Of a DNA stretch of 64,000 nucleotides, positions 1 to 8,745 are shown piece by piece. Under the pieces are notes generated by a model that ran no database searches, was not told where the DNA came from, and was given only the letters and a program-made list of their open reading frames with translations. The stretch comes from CAZYPU01 sp964649665. Lineage in GTDB: Bacteria; Omnitrophota; Gorgyraeia; JABMRN01; RBG-13-46-9. Both the position numbers and the translations under genes were made by a program. The number at the start of each line of letters is the position of its first letter. Within the stretch, counting starts at the first letter, position 1. The stretch lies in the NCBI GenBank assembly GCA_964649665.1, contig CAZYPU010000002.1, positions 6,429 through 70,428 on the forward strand. The letters are read 5' to 3'.

Positions 1-1
1 T

Positions 2-55
2 GCGTTTAATTTACTGGGGGAAGGATTGCGCGATGCGCTCAACCCCAAGAAGTAA
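2..55 (+). CDS. Peptide ABC transporter permease, C-terminal end only
   Basis: The frame open from base 2 reads AFNLLGEGLRDALNPKK and stops at TAA 53-55. The segment LLGEGLRDALNPK is the usual C-terminus of DppC/OppC-type inner-membrane permeases of dipeptide and oligopeptide ABC importers. Only the last 17 residues are in the window. The gene for the matching ATPases follows 61 bases downstream, which fits a dpp/opp operon entering the window from the left. The family call rests on this short tail plus the neighbour. Confidence 0.75.
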   Translation, partial: AFNLLGEGLRDALNPKK

Positions 56-59
56 CCAC

Positions 60-110
60 GTAGGACCTACGCGGTCCTACCTCGTAGGCCGGACCTCGCA
101 GGCCAGACAG
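60..110. repeat. Short palindromes between permease and ATPase genes
   Basis: GTAGGACC (60-67) and GGTCCTAC (73-80) form a perfect 8-bp hairpin with a 5-nt loop. A second GC-rich dyad follows (GGACCTCGCAGGCCAGACAGG, about 91-110). A closely related string, GACCTGCGAGGTCAGACAGG, occurs just upstream of dapB at 41352-41371, so this is a dispersed repeat rather than a local feature. Confidence 0.6.
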
Positions 111-116
111 GGTGTT

Positions 117-1673
117 ATGTTACTGGATGTAAAAGACTTAAAAGTTCAATTCGAGCACGACGGCGAGACGGTGAAAGCCGTAAACGGTATCGATTTCGCG
201 ATAAACAAAAACGAAGTGCTTGGGCTGGTCGGCCAGTCGGGAAGCGGCAAGACGGTTACCGCGCTTTCCGTAATGAACCTGCTTCCGCGAAGGGATTGTG
301 TCGTATGCGGCGAGATTGTAAAGAATTCCGGAATTGCCATGATTTTCCAGGAGCCGTTTACATGCTTGAACCCGGTTTTGCGGGTGGGGGAACAAATTGA
401 CGAGGCAGTGCTGGTGAGACGTTCCGGATCGGGCCAATCCGGCAATAGCGTATCGACCCGGTCCGTCAGGGCAGAAACATTCGCTCTCCTGGAAAAAGTA
501 AAACTAAACGCCCCGCAAAGGATATACGATTCATACCCGCACCTTTTGTCCGGCGGCCAGAGGCAGCGCGCCATGATCGCCATGGCGCTCGCGCTTTCGC
601 CGGGACTTTTAATCGCCGATGAACCAACGACCGCTTTAGACGTGACAACACAGGCGGCAATCCTGGATCTTATACTAAGCCTGAAAAAGGAATTGGGCAT
701 GTCCGTCCTCTTTATCACGCACGACTTCGGCATTATAAATAAGATCGCCGATAGAGTTCTCGTCATGAAAGACGGGAAAATCGTGGAAAGGGGGCTGAAG
801 GGCGCTGTTCTTTCCTCGCCCACTGCGGACTACACGAAAAAACTTCTCGAGGCGGTACCGAAGCTAGGATCGACGGGGACAGGTCTTGGCCAGACACTAT
901 ACCATCCTGATGAAAGACCCGTCCCCGTCGTTACCGTTAGAAATTTAAGCAAAACTTTTGTCCTCGAAAAAGGCGTTTTTAAAAGAAAAGCCGGCTGCAT
1001 AGAGGCCGTTCGCGATGTAAATTTTGAAATAAAAGAGGGAAGGACACTCGGAATAGTCGGCGAATCCGGTTCGGGCAAGACGACACTGGCAAAACTCCTC
1101 GCGGGACTGCTAAAGGCAGATTCAGGCTCGGTGGGCATTTGTGCGCGTGAGGCCCAAATTGTATTCCAGGATCCGTATAGCTCGCTTGATCCGCGTATGC
1201 GTATGCGGGACATAATCCTGGAAGGCCCTGCGATACGTGGTACGGGAAAAAGCGAGAGGGAAAAAATTTTGCAGAAGGTGCTTTTTAAGGTTTATTTGAA
1301 TTTGAAGGACAGTATGAAATATCCGCACCAGTTTTCCGGGGGCCAAAGACAGAGGATTTCCCTCGCGAGGGCGCTGGCCGTTAAGCCGCGTATCCTTATA
1401 CTGGACGAGCCGGTCTCGAGCCTTGACGTTATAATCCAGTCGGAAATACTGAATCTCCTCAAAGATCTTCAGAAGGAACTTGCCTTAACCTACGTATTCA
1501 TATCGCACGACCTCGCTGTTGTTGAACGCATGGCGGACGATGTTGCGGTAATGTATAAGGGGGAAATCGTGGAATTTGGTTCGCGAAGCGAAATTTACAG
1601 ATCTCCGAAGCACCCTTATACGAAACGCCTGCTCGCCGGCGCATTGCAGAGCGGTTTGCATATTTCAGGATGA
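117..1673 (+). CDS. Peptide ABC transporter, fused double ATPase (DppD-DppF type)
   Basis: A cytoplasmic ATPase with two complete nucleotide-binding domains in one chain, energising a peptide-type ABC importer. In the first domain Walker A GQSGSGKT is at about residues 39-46, signature LSGGQRQR near 144 and Walker B IADEP near 168. In the second, Walker A is near 315, FSGGQRQR near 405 and ILDEP near 427. HPYTKRLL close to the C-terminus is the conserved DppD/OppF tail. An ATG at 33 is also in frame, but its first 28 codons translate the palindromic repeat and overlap the permease, so ATG 117 is preferred (518 residues). DppD and DppF are usually separate genes; fused forms are known (YejF-like). 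The substrate cannot be read from sequence. Confidence 0.9.
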   Translation: MLLDVKDLKVQFEHDGETVKAVNGIDFAINKNEVLGLVGQSGSGKTVTALSVMNLLPRRDCVVCGEIVKNSGIAMIFQEPFTCLNPVLRVGEQIDEAVLVRRSGSGQSGNSVSTRSVRAETFALLEKVKLNAPQRIYDSYPHLLSGGQRQRAMIAMALALSPGLLIADEPTTALDVTTQAAILDLILSLKKELGMSVLFITHDFGIINKIADRVLVMKDGKIVERGLKGAVLSSPTADYTKKLLEAVPKLGSTGTGLGQTLYHPDERPVPVVTVRNLSKTFVLEKGVFKRKAGCIEAVRDVNFEIKEGRTLGIVGESGSGKTTLAKLLAGLLKADSGSVGICAREAQIVFQDPYSSLDPRMRMRDIILEGPAIRGTGKSEREKILQKVLFKVYLNLKDSMKYPHQFSGGQRQRISLARALAVKPRILILDEPVSSLDVIIQSEILNLLKDLQKELALTYVFISHDLAVVERMADDVAVMYKGEIVEFGSRSEIYRSPKHPYTKRLLAGALQSGLHISG

Positions 1674-1708
1674 TTGGGTATACTTAATGAAACAAGGAGG
1701 AGGATATT

Positions 1709-2311
1709 ATGAAAATAATTTTTACGTGTTTGGTTATTGCCTCAAGCGTCGTTATCGTACTTTCGTTTTTCATGCCCTGGGCGAAAGTCAGCGTTTCGGC
1801 CGTTGGCGTATCGAAGCAATTGGCCGCTACTGCCGATAAGAAGCTGGGCGACTCGCCCATAGCGGGTAAAGTAATCGACAGGCTGAAAAAGATAACAGGC
1901 GCCGTAAGCAGTTTTGGCGACATAGACGTGAAAACAACCATTACGGGTTACCGGATACCAAAGCTTGTTAACGATAAGACGTCAAAAGCCGCGATCTCGC
2001 TTGTGCAGATAATGTTCAAAAGCGCTGAAGGCATGGACTGGAAAAGCTACCTGGTTTATCTCTTGCCGCTTTTGGGGATTTTGTGCGCGATAATGGCCGT
2101 GTTGAGCCTGAAAAACGGTATTTATGTTATTCTGACGCTTATCATAAGCGGCGTGGTATCGATTGCGGGGCTTTACAATCTGCATACCACGGATGTTGGA
2201 AACATCGCTGTAAGGATAAGCATAGAAGCGGGCCTCTGGAACACGATGTACGCGTTCGCTTTCATATTTCTTTTTTCCTTGCTCCGGCTTATCCCGGGCA
2301 GAAAAAAATAA
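1709..2311 (+). CDS. Hypothetical membrane protein, about four TM segments
   Basis: A 200-residue protein of no family I recognise. A hydrophobic segment at about residues 4-25 anchors the N-terminus. A soluble stretch of about 85 residues (about 26-110) follows, and three closely spaced hydrophobic segments lie between about 111 and 195, followed by a basic tail (PGRKK). The start is well supported by AAGGAGGAGG 7 nt upstream of the ATG. It lies 35 bases after the ABC gene and 3 bases before the next gene, so it is probably cotranscribed with the envelope genes downstream. No catalytic motif is visible. Confidence 0.8.
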   Translation: MKIIFTCLVIASSVVIVLSFFMPWAKVSVSAVGVSKQLAATADKKLGDSPIAGKVIDRLKKITGAVSSFGDIDVKTTITGYRIPKLVNDKTSKAAISLVQIMFKSAEGMDWKSYLVYLLPLLGILCAIMAVLSLKNGIYVILTLIISGVVSIAGLYNLHTTDVGNIAVRISIEAGLWNTMYAFAFIFLFSLLRLIPGRKK

Positions 2312-2314
2312 TAG

Positions 2315-3739
2315 ATGCTTATCCTGCGCAGGATCGTTTTCTACGTTTTTGTCCTTTGTTACATCGTTTTCTGCCCGCTGGTGGTTTTATACGCGTTCGG
2401 GTATATTTTTAAGCCGCAAAGCGAAGACATCGTAGTAAAAACGGGCATTTTATACTTTTCCACCGCGCCGGCCGGCGCGGTAATATATGTAAACGGCGAA
2501 GTTACGAAAAACAAAACTCCCGCCATGCTCGATAAGCTCCTGCCCGGAAAGTACGCCATAAAGTTATTTCTTGAAGATTATGAAGTGTGGAGCGATACCC
2601 TGCCGGTAAAGGCCGGTGAGGCAACTACGCTCGGCAAAATACTTCTTGTCCCGAAGAAGCGAAAAACCGAATCGCTTATTACGGGTGATTTTAGGGATTT
2701 GACCTACCTGGCCGGCACCCAGTTTTTGCTCGTTTCCAGGAGCGCCTCGGCCGGCGACTACGCCGTTTATGAATGTACGGGAAAGAATCAAGAGGCGCTT
2801 ATTGGCGCCGGCCGAGGGTTTGCGGATTGCGGGGTTATATCGCTTTTTACGGCGAGGGAAAGTTCCTGCGTCCTGCTTTCTGTCCGCCCGAAAGGCGCAA
2901 AAAAACTTTTTTTGTGGCTTGATCTCTCCGAAAAAGAACCAAGCGTATCGAACATTACCGATCTTTTCCCGGAAGAGCCGCGCTGGGTGACGTGGGAGGC
3001 CTCCGGCGGAGGCAATATTTTTACTTTTCAGGGAAATTCCGTAAACCGGCTGGACATTAAAGCAAAGGCGCTATATCCCGGTTTCGCTCAAGATGCCCGC
3101 GGCGTGGGCGTTGCCGGCGGGCTCGTTTACATTCTTGCGCCGGAGGGCACGCTTTCCTCGATGAACTACGAAAAAAATGGCGTGAACAAACTGCTGGAGG
3201 ATGAAAAACTCGCCGGTTCCATTTTTGGCTCTTCCGGCGATTTTAGGATCATACCTTTTTCAAAAGACGTAATTCTTTTTACGGGGGAAAGCGGGGAACT
3301 TCTGGCCAACCGTCTGCCGTACAAATTTGTTGAAAAGGGCACCGTGGGAATCGAGTTTGATCTCCCGCGCGAACGCGTCCTTTTGTGGCAGAAAGACAAA
3401 ATCGGCATCCTGGACTTTTCAACCGAAGTAACCGGCGCTGTCGTGTTTGAGCAGGGCCCGCGGCTGGAGTGGATTTTTGAGGGCGGTAAAAACGTCGGAG
3501 AGGCATTTTGGGTTTACGAGGCCTCACACGTTCTTTTTCGCGATGAAAACGACGTTTACCTTCTGGAGCTCCGGCAATACGGCAGGCCCCGCATGGATCG
3601 CGTGTTAACGGTTAAAGGGAAAACAGGGATCTTTTATTCGGAAAAAACGGGCCTCATGTATTACCTTGATCCCTCAAGCGGCAACCTCACCTCGGCTGAA
3701 ATTATTCCCGGAAAAGCGGGAGCTCCGGCAAAAAAATGA
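2315..3739 (+). CDS. PEGA-domain membrane-anchored protein
   Basis: A 474-residue protein with an N-terminal membrane anchor (about residues 5-28). A PEGA-type beta domain follows at about 45-115, recognisable from STAPAGAVIYVNGE, the TP and LPGKY elements, and closing V-PKKR. The remaining ~350 residues look like a repetitive beta-rich extracytoplasmic region without a motif I can name. PEGA domains are known from surface-associated and cell-wall-linked proteins. It starts 3 bases after the previous gene and overlaps the following glycosyltransferase by ATGA (3736-3739), so translation is coupled. An envelope role together with that enzyme is inference. Confidence 0.75.
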   Translation: MLILRRIVFYVFVLCYIVFCPLVVLYAFGYIFKPQSEDIVVKTGILYFSTAPAGAVIYVNGEVTKNKTPAMLDKLLPGKYAIKLFLEDYEVWSDTLPVKAGEATTLGKILLVPKKRKTESLITGDFRDLTYLAGTQFLLVSRSASAGDYAVYECTGKNQEALIGAGRGFADCGVISLFTARESSCVLLSVRPKGAKKLFLWLDLSEKEPSVSNITDLFPEEPRWVTWEASGGGNIFTFQGNSVNRLDIKAKALYPGFAQDARGVGVAGGLVYILAPEGTLSSMNYEKNGVNKLLEDEKLAGSIFGSSGDFRIIPFSKDVILFTGESGELLANRLPYKFVEKGTVGIEFDLPRERVLLWQKDKIGILDFSTEVTGAVVFEQGPRLEWIFEGGKNVGEAFWVYEASHVLFRDENDVYLLELRQYGRPRMDRVLTVKGKTGIFYSEKTGLMYYLDPSSGNLTSAEIIPGKAGAPAKK

Positions 3740-5373
3740 AGTTTAATTTTTCGAAATACGGCATAAAAGGCGGGGAAAAAGCGCTCGAGCGCTTTCTTGA
3801 GATCATACCGGGCCTTACGAGCTGGACGGTTATCGTGGGCATGTTTATCCTCGCGCTCGCAAAACCGGTTATTGCCGCGGCCATAATTATTGCCTTTTTA
3901 ATTTACTGGTTCCTCAAGCTTGCGTACCTGACGATATTTCTCATAATCTCTTATTTCAGGCTCTCCATTGAAAAAGACACGAACTGGATGAAAAGGGCCC
4001 GGGGTGTAAATGCCCCGGAGGTGTTCATCAAGGCTTTAAGGAGCGCTTCCTCCGAAGCGCCGTTTGCAAAAAAGCTTTCGGATTATTTTTGCCGTAAAAG
4101 GCTTGAAGTCCTTACGAAAAATGGCGTGAAACCCCCGCCGCTTGAAGACATTTATCACCTGGTTATTATTCCGATAGCGAAAGAGACGCCCGACATCGTA
4201 GAGCCGGGCATTAAGAGTATCGCGGATGGCACGTTCCCGCCCGAAAAAATTCTCGTAATTCTTGCGGTGGAAGAGAGGGCACAGGTCGATGTCAAGAAGG
4301 GGGCCGCGGACATCCGGGCGAAATACAGGGGGAGGTTCCTGGATTTATTGGTAAACATGCATAAAGACGGCCTGCGGGGCGAAGCCCGCGTAAAAGGCGC
4401 CAACGCAAGCGTCGCCGCGAAAGTAGCCGCGGAATACTTCAAGACAAGATCTGTTTCATTCGAGAACGTGATTGTATCCTGCTTTGATTCCGACACTGTC
4501 GTGAACCCGCAGTATTTCGCCTGCCTTACTTACAGTTTTATGACCTGCCCCGACAGGACGCGTTCAAGTTTTCAGCCGATACCGGTGTATTACAACAACA
4601 TCTGGGACGTGCCGGGCTTCGCGAGGGTCCTGGAGACGGGCTCTTCGTTTTTCCAGTTGATAGAGGCGACCAATCCCGAGCAGCTCGTTACCTTTTCAAG
4701 CCACAGTATGAGTTTTAAGGCGCTTGTCGATGTCGGCTACTGGCCGGTGGACATGATCTCGGACGATTCGGCTATATTCTGGAAGTCGTATATCCATTTC
4801 GATGGGAAGTACAGGGTCGTACCCATGTACACGACGGTTTCAATGGATATCGTTGTCGCGAACACATGGTGGAAGACGATCGTAAACGAATACAAACAAA
4901 AACGAAGATGGGCCTGGGGCGTGGAGAACTTCCCGATAGTGGTGCGGGCTTTTTTGAAGGATAAAAAGATATCCTTATTCACCAAAATGAGGCTCGTCCT
5001 TAAATTGTTCGAGGGCCATATTTCATGGGCCACATGGGCATTCCTTCTGACGGTAATCGTATGGCTTCCGCCACTCTTCGGCGGCCGGCATTTTCAGAAA
5101 AGCGTTCTTTATTATAGCGCGCCCAGGATCGACGCTATCATATTTAATCTCGCCTCCTTTTCGCTTATTACGAGCATTATTCTCAGCATTTGCCTTTTGC
5201 CGAAGCAGAAAATGAAGCACCCTTTCCTCCGAAGGATAGTTTTCGCCGTCCAGTGGCTGCTTATACCCGTTATCATCTTATTCCTGAGCGCTATTCCCGC
5301 TCTTGACGCTCAGACCAGGCTCATGCTGGGAAAGCGCCTTGAGTTCTGGGTAGCGCCGAAGAAGAAGGAGTAA
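3736..5373 (+). CDS. Membrane GT2 glycosyltransferase
   Basis: A family-2-like inverting glycosyltransferase of 545 residues. Two hydrophobic segments at about residues 28-80 precede a cytosolic catalytic domain. The metal-binding motif FDSDT has its aspartates near 251 and 253, an acidic SDDS motif follows, and QKRRW (Q388 to W392) matches the QxxRW acceptor motif of processive enzymes. Several C-terminal hydrophobic segments follow. It overlaps the PEGA gene by 4 nt and is followed within 3 nt by a secreted glycosidase gene, the pairing expected of a polysaccharide synthesis and trimming unit. The sugar donor and product cannot be inferred. Confidence 0.8.
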   Translation: MKFNFSKYGIKGGEKALERFLEIIPGLTSWTVIVGMFILALAKPVIAAAIIIAFLIYWFLKLAYLTIFLIISYFRLSIEKDTNWMKRARGVNAPEVFIKALRSASSEAPFAKKLSDYFCRKRLEVLTKNGVKPPPLEDIYHLVIIPIAKETPDIVEPGIKSIADGTFPPEKILVILAVEERAQVDVKKGAADIRAKYRGRFLDLLVNMHKDGLRGEARVKGANASVAAKVAAEYFKTRSVSFENVIVSCFDSDTVVNPQYFACLTYSFMTCPDRTRSSFQPIPVYYNNIWDVPGFARVLETGSSFFQLIEATNPEQLVTFSSHSMSFKALVDVGYWPVDMISDDSAIFWKSYIHFDGKYRVVPMYTTVSMDIVVANTWWKTIVNEYKQKRRWAWGVENFPIVVRAFLKDKKISLFTKMRLVLKLFEGHISWATWAFLLTVIVWLPPLFGGRHFQKSVLYYSAPRIDAIIFNLASFSLITSIILSICLLPKQKMKHPFLRRIVFAVQWLLIPVIILFLSAIPALDAQTRLMLGKRLEFWVAPKKKE

Positions 5374-5375
5374 TA

Positions 5376-6455
5376 TTGCTTGATATCGTTCGTAACTATG
5401 TCGCTTTTATAGTTTTTACTCTTATTCTTACTTCAATCCCCGCCCAAGCTGAACCCCTTCTCGTCGGCACGACATTCAGCCCGAGACAAAACGAATACCT
5501 GGGCCAGGACTGGAAAAAGGCCTATATCTCGATCCTCGAGATGGGATTCGATGTTATTCGCCTGGCGGCCTACTGGAACGTGATTGAAAAAGAAAAGGAC
5601 GTCTATAACTTCAAGGCGCTTGACTGGCAGATAAAGGAAGCGAAAAAAAGAAAAATTCCGGTTGTTCTTGTGGTCGGGATGAAGGCCCCGCGCTGGCCGG
5701 AATATCACATCCCGGAGTGGCTGCTTGCGGAAGTTGATCTTAAACCCGGACAGGAGATAGGCAAGAACCCTACCCTCGGCGAGAGGACCCTAAAATTCAT
5801 AAAAAAAACAGTCAATCGCTATAAAAACAAGCCTGCCGTTGGGTACTGGCAGGTTGAGAATGAGCCCCTGGGCCGTTTCGGGCCGCACTTCTGGTGGATA
5901 GGAGAGGAGTTTCTCGCGCAGGAGGTAAGCCTGGTCAGAAAGCTTGATCCGGGCGGCAGGCCAATTGTCATTACGGCGGAAACCTATCCCAACAATTTTA
6001 TCCGGTTTATAATGGGGCTTATTCCTCCGAGGACGCCGATAAGGGACGCCATGCAACTGTGTGACATTCTCGGAATAAATATTTATCCCGCGGTGGGCAA
6101 GAAATTCTGGCGTTTTAACTACTATATCCGGACGCGCCAGCTGGAGCGGCTGAGGTATTTTTCTAAACTCATAAAACAGGCCAAGCGCTGCGGCAAGAAG
6201 GTCTGGATTACGGAGCTTCAGGCGGAGCCCTGGGAGGCCGGCAAGCTGGTCCATAAGTCGCCGGAAAGGCCTGTAAGCATCTGGCCGGACATGATTCAAA
6301 CAACATTTACTGAAATGAAAACGCTCGGTATTGACGCGGTCTTTCTATGGGGCGCCGAATACTGGTACTTCCGGAAAACGCGCTACGGCGATGTGGCCTG
6401 GTGGCAGCAAGCCGCCGACATCCTCAATAAAAAGGTGTCAGGCACCTCTTTCTAA
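5376..6455 (+). CDS. Secreted clan GH-A glycoside hydrolase
   Basis: A 359-residue exported protein with a signal peptide of about 25 residues ending AQA before EP. It has the TIM-barrel signature of clan GH-A retaining glycosidases (GH5/GH39/GH42-like). YWQVENEP carries the probable acid/base E163, and VWITELQ the probable nucleophile E280. The start is a TTG at 5376 preceded by AAGGAG; the next in-frame Met is residue 56, beyond the signal peptide, so TTG is well supported. The last residues (KKVSGTSF) are encoded by one arm of a repeat palindrome that also supplies the stop codon. Substrate is unknown; the upstream GT2 gene suggests an envelope or exopolysaccharide. Confidence 0.8.
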   Translation: MLDIVRNYVAFIVFTLILTSIPAQAEPLLVGTTFSPRQNEYLGQDWKKAYISILEMGFDVIRLAAYWNVIEKEKDVYNFKALDWQIKEAKKRKIPVVLVVGMKAPRWPEYHIPEWLLAEVDLKPGQEIGKNPTLGERTLKFIKKTVNRYKNKPAVGYWQVENEPLGRFGPHFWWIGEEFLAQEVSLVRKLDPGGRPIVITAETYPNNFIRFIMGLIPPRTPIRDAMQLCDILGINIYPAVGKKFWRFNYYIRTRQLERLRYFSKLIKQAKRCGKKVWITELQAEPWEAGKLVHKSPERPVSIWPDMIQTTFTEMKTLGIDAVFLWGAEYWYFRKTRYGDVAWWQQAADILNKKVSGTSF

Positions 6456-6487
6456 AAACCTTTACAAAGAGGTGCCAGGCACCTTTT
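6431..6487. repeat. GGTGYCAGGCACC palindrome pair, terminator-like
   Basis: GGCACCTCTTT (6441-6451) pairs perfectly with AAAGAGGTGCC (6466-6476). Each arm also contains a short self-palindrome (GGTGTCAGGCACC and GGTGCCAGGCACC), and the second copy runs straight into TTTTT. The structure can act as an intrinsic terminator for the upstream operon. Its form resembles the palindromes carried by REP/RAYT-type repeats. It overlaps the 3' end of the glycosidase gene. Confidence 0.7.
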
Positions 6488-6498
6488 TGTATTTCTTC

Positions 6499-6527
6499 TT
6501 GCAACCCGCACCGTTTTGATATATACT
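6499..6527 (+). promoter_or_regulatory. Promoter of otsA (leaderless type)
   Basis: TTGCAA (6499-6504), 17 bp, TATACT (6522-6527). Initiation about 7 nt after the -10 box would fall near 6534, leaving only about 5 nt before the ATG at 6539. No Shine-Dalgarno site can fit. Confidence 0.75.
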
Positions 6528-6538
6528 GATAATTACCT

Positions 6539-8005
6539 ATGTGGAGCACGACGCAGCTTAAAAAAACGATTCATAAGACAATTGGTGACCGGCTGTTGGT
6601 CATTGCCTCCAACCGCGAGCCGTATATCCATGTTTACAAAGAGGGGAAGCTCAAGTATATAAGGCCTGTCGGCGGCGCCGTTACGGCTTTGGACCCGGTA
6701 ATGAGGGTCTGCGCAGGAACATGGGTTGCGTATGGCGGTTCAAGCGCTGACAAGGAGGCGGTTAACAAAAAGAACGAGGTAAGAGTCCCGCCCGATGACC
6801 CCAAATACACTCTGAAAAGAATCTGGCTTACCAAAGACGAAGAAAACGGGTATTACTACGGATATTCGAATAGGGCCATATGGCCGCTCTACCACATGGC
6901 GTATACAAGGCCCAGCTTCGACGATGTTGACTGGGCGTATTACAAAATAGTAAATCAGAAGTTCGCCAACATCATACTCGAGGTAATAGGAAAGAAGAAA
7001 GCTTTCGTGTGGATACAGGATTATCACCTTATGCTTCTGGGCAGGATGTTGAAGGAAAAAAATAAGGACCTTCTCACGGCACATTTTCTCCACATACCGT
7101 GGCCCAGCCCGGAAGTGTTCAGGATATGTCCGCAGAAGTCCGAAATACTTAAGGGCCTCCTCGCGAATGACCTTCTTGGGTTTCACATAAGGCACCACTG
7201 CGCCAATTTTATTGAGACCGTAAAAGTCGAACTTGAGGCGAGGGTCGACAAGGAAAAAACATCAGTTACTTACGAAGGGCACGAAACGCTCGTGAGGGCG
7301 TTCCCGATCAGCGTGGATTTTGATGAGACGTCAAAATTGGCCGATTCGAAAGAAGTCAAAGCCATAGCTAAAAGATTAAAAGACGAATTTTCGATAGGCG
7401 ATAATATTTTTCTTATCGTGGGTCTGGACCGCATTGATTACACAAAAGGCATAATCGAGAAAATCCAGGCCTTGGACCGCTTCCTGGAAAAATTTCCCAA
7501 GTACAAGGGGAAAGTCATGTTCATACAAAAGGGCGGGCTAAGCAGGATACGCATAGATAAATACAAGGAGCTTAACGACAGGATGAACAGCCTCGTGGAG
7601 GAGGTAAACTGGAAGCACTCTACTGAAAAGTGGTTTCCCGTGGTGCTGGCAAGGCGGCACATGTCACGAAAGGAAATCACCGCTTTATACACCCTGGCGG
7701 ACGCCTGCATTGTAAGCCCGCTTCATGACGGAATGAACCTGGTGTGCAAGGAGTACATCGCGGCAAAGAATGACCTGAACGGCGTTTTGCTTCTCAGCCG
7801 ATTTACGGGCGCCGCAAGGGAGCTGAAGGGCGCGATATTCGTAAACCCATACGACAGGGAAAATTTCGCCCTCGCGATAAAAAAAGCCATAGAGCTCCCG
7901 AAGGAAGCGAAAAAGAAAAGGATGAGGCGCCTCAGAAATGTAGTAAGGGAAAACAATATTTATAAATGGGCCGGAAAATTTCTGGAAGAATTAAAGAAGA
8001 TCTAA
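6539..8005 (+). CDS. otsA: Trehalose-6-phosphate synthase (GT20)
   Basis: Makes trehalose-6-phosphate from UDP-glucose (or another NDP-glucose) and glucose-6-phosphate in the cytoplasm. At 488 residues it has the normal length for OtsA. Landmarks are VIASNREP near the N-terminus, WIQDYHLMLL, HIPWPSPEVF, GLDRIDYTKGI near residue 295 and HDGMNLVCKEYIA near 396, which form the GT-B donor site. It opens a four-gene trehalose operon and overlaps otsB by 40 nt. There is no upstream ribosome-binding site; the promoter lies so close that the message should be nearly leaderless. Confidence 0.95.
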   Translation: MWSTTQLKKTIHKTIGDRLLVIASNREPYIHVYKEGKLKYIRPVGGAVTALDPVMRVCAGTWVAYGGSSADKEAVNKKNEVRVPPDDPKYTLKRIWLTKDEENGYYYGYSNRAIWPLYHMAYTRPSFDDVDWAYYKIVNQKFANIILEVIGKKKAFVWIQDYHLMLLGRMLKEKNKDLLTAHFLHIPWPSPEVFRICPQKSEILKGLLANDLLGFHIRHHCANFIETVKVELEARVDKEKTSVTYEGHETLVRAFPISVDFDETSKLADSKEVKAIAKRLKDEFSIGDNIFLIVGLDRIDYTKGIIEKIQALDRFLEKFPKYKGKVMFIQKGGLSRIRIDKYKELNDRMNSLVEEVNWKHSTEKWFPVVLARRHMSRKEITALYTLADACIVSPLHDGMNLVCKEYIAAKNDLNGVLLLSRFTGAARELKGAIFVNPYDRENFALAIKKAIELPKEAKKKRMRRLRNVVRENNIYKWAGKFLEELKKI

Positions 8006-8745
8006 AAAGGAAGATAAAAAACGCTAAAAAAATAATATTTTTTTTAGACTACGACGGCACCCTCACGCCCATAAGAAAAATCCCCTCCCTCGCCCGCATA
8101 GGAAAAAAATCCAAAAATCTTCTGGAGGAATTATCAAAAAGACCCACGTTTAAAGTTTTTATAATAAGCGGCAGGTCACTAAAAGACGTCAAAAATTTAA
8201 TAGGCGTAAAATCAGTCTATTATATCGGAAATCACGGGATAGAGCTGGCCGGGCCCGGACTTAAATACGTGAATAAAAACGCGAAAAAACTAAGAGCCGT
8301 TATACGGAAAAGCTATAACGAGTTAACGCGTTGCGTGAAATTAAAAGGGGTGATAGTTGAAAACAAAACCTATACCCTGAGCGTCCATTACAGGCTGCTT
8401 CGGCTTTCCAGGGTCGCGGCGTTTATAAAAAAATTCAGCCGCATAACGGAAGATCTTAAAAAGAATAAGAAAATCAGTATTACCGAAGGGAAGAAGGTGT
8501 TCGAGGTCAGGCCCGCTGTGAAATGGGATAAGGGCGAAATCGTAAAATGGATATTGAAAAAAAACAAAAAATGCTTGCCAATTTGCATAGGTGATGATAT
8601 AACTGACGAGGACGCGTTCCGCGCTCTTGGAAAAAGGGGTATTAACATTCTTGTTTCGGTACGGTCGCGCAAGACGAATGCCCGGTACAGACTGCGATCG
8701 CCGGGAGAAGTCGCAGGATTTCTGGAGTGGATATTAACGCTATGA
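7966..8745 (+). CDS. otsB: Trehalose-6-phosphate phosphatase
   Basis: Dephosphorylates trehalose-6-phosphate to trehalose. It is a HAD-family hydrolase of 259 residues with FLDYDGTLTP (nucleophile and general-acid aspartates), IISGR, GNHG and the Mg-binding GDDITDEDAF. The ATG at 7966 lies inside otsA (40-nt overlap); no other start codon exists before the catalytic motif, so the overlap is real and implies translational coupling. The first 600 bases are visibly more A-rich than otsA. The two steps OtsA and OtsB are adjacent as in most bacteria. Confidence 0.95.
   Translation: MGRKISGRIKEDLKRKIKNAKKIIFFLDYDGTLTPIRKIPSLARIGKKSKNLLEELSKRPTFKVFIISGRSLKDVKNLIGVKSVYYIGNHGIELAGPGLKYVNKNAKKLRAVIRKSYNELTRCVKLKGVIVENKTYTLSVHYRLLRLSRVAAFIKKFSRITEDLKKNKKISITEGKKVFEVRPAVKWDKGEIVKWILKKNKKCLPICIGDDITDEDAFRALGKRGINILVSVRSRKTNARYRLRSPGEVAGFLEWILTL

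Noticed and set aside
33..116. N-terminal extension of the double ABC ATPase
   Set aside because: The 28 extra residues translate a palindromic repeat and overlap the permease gene; the domain begins normally at ATG 117.
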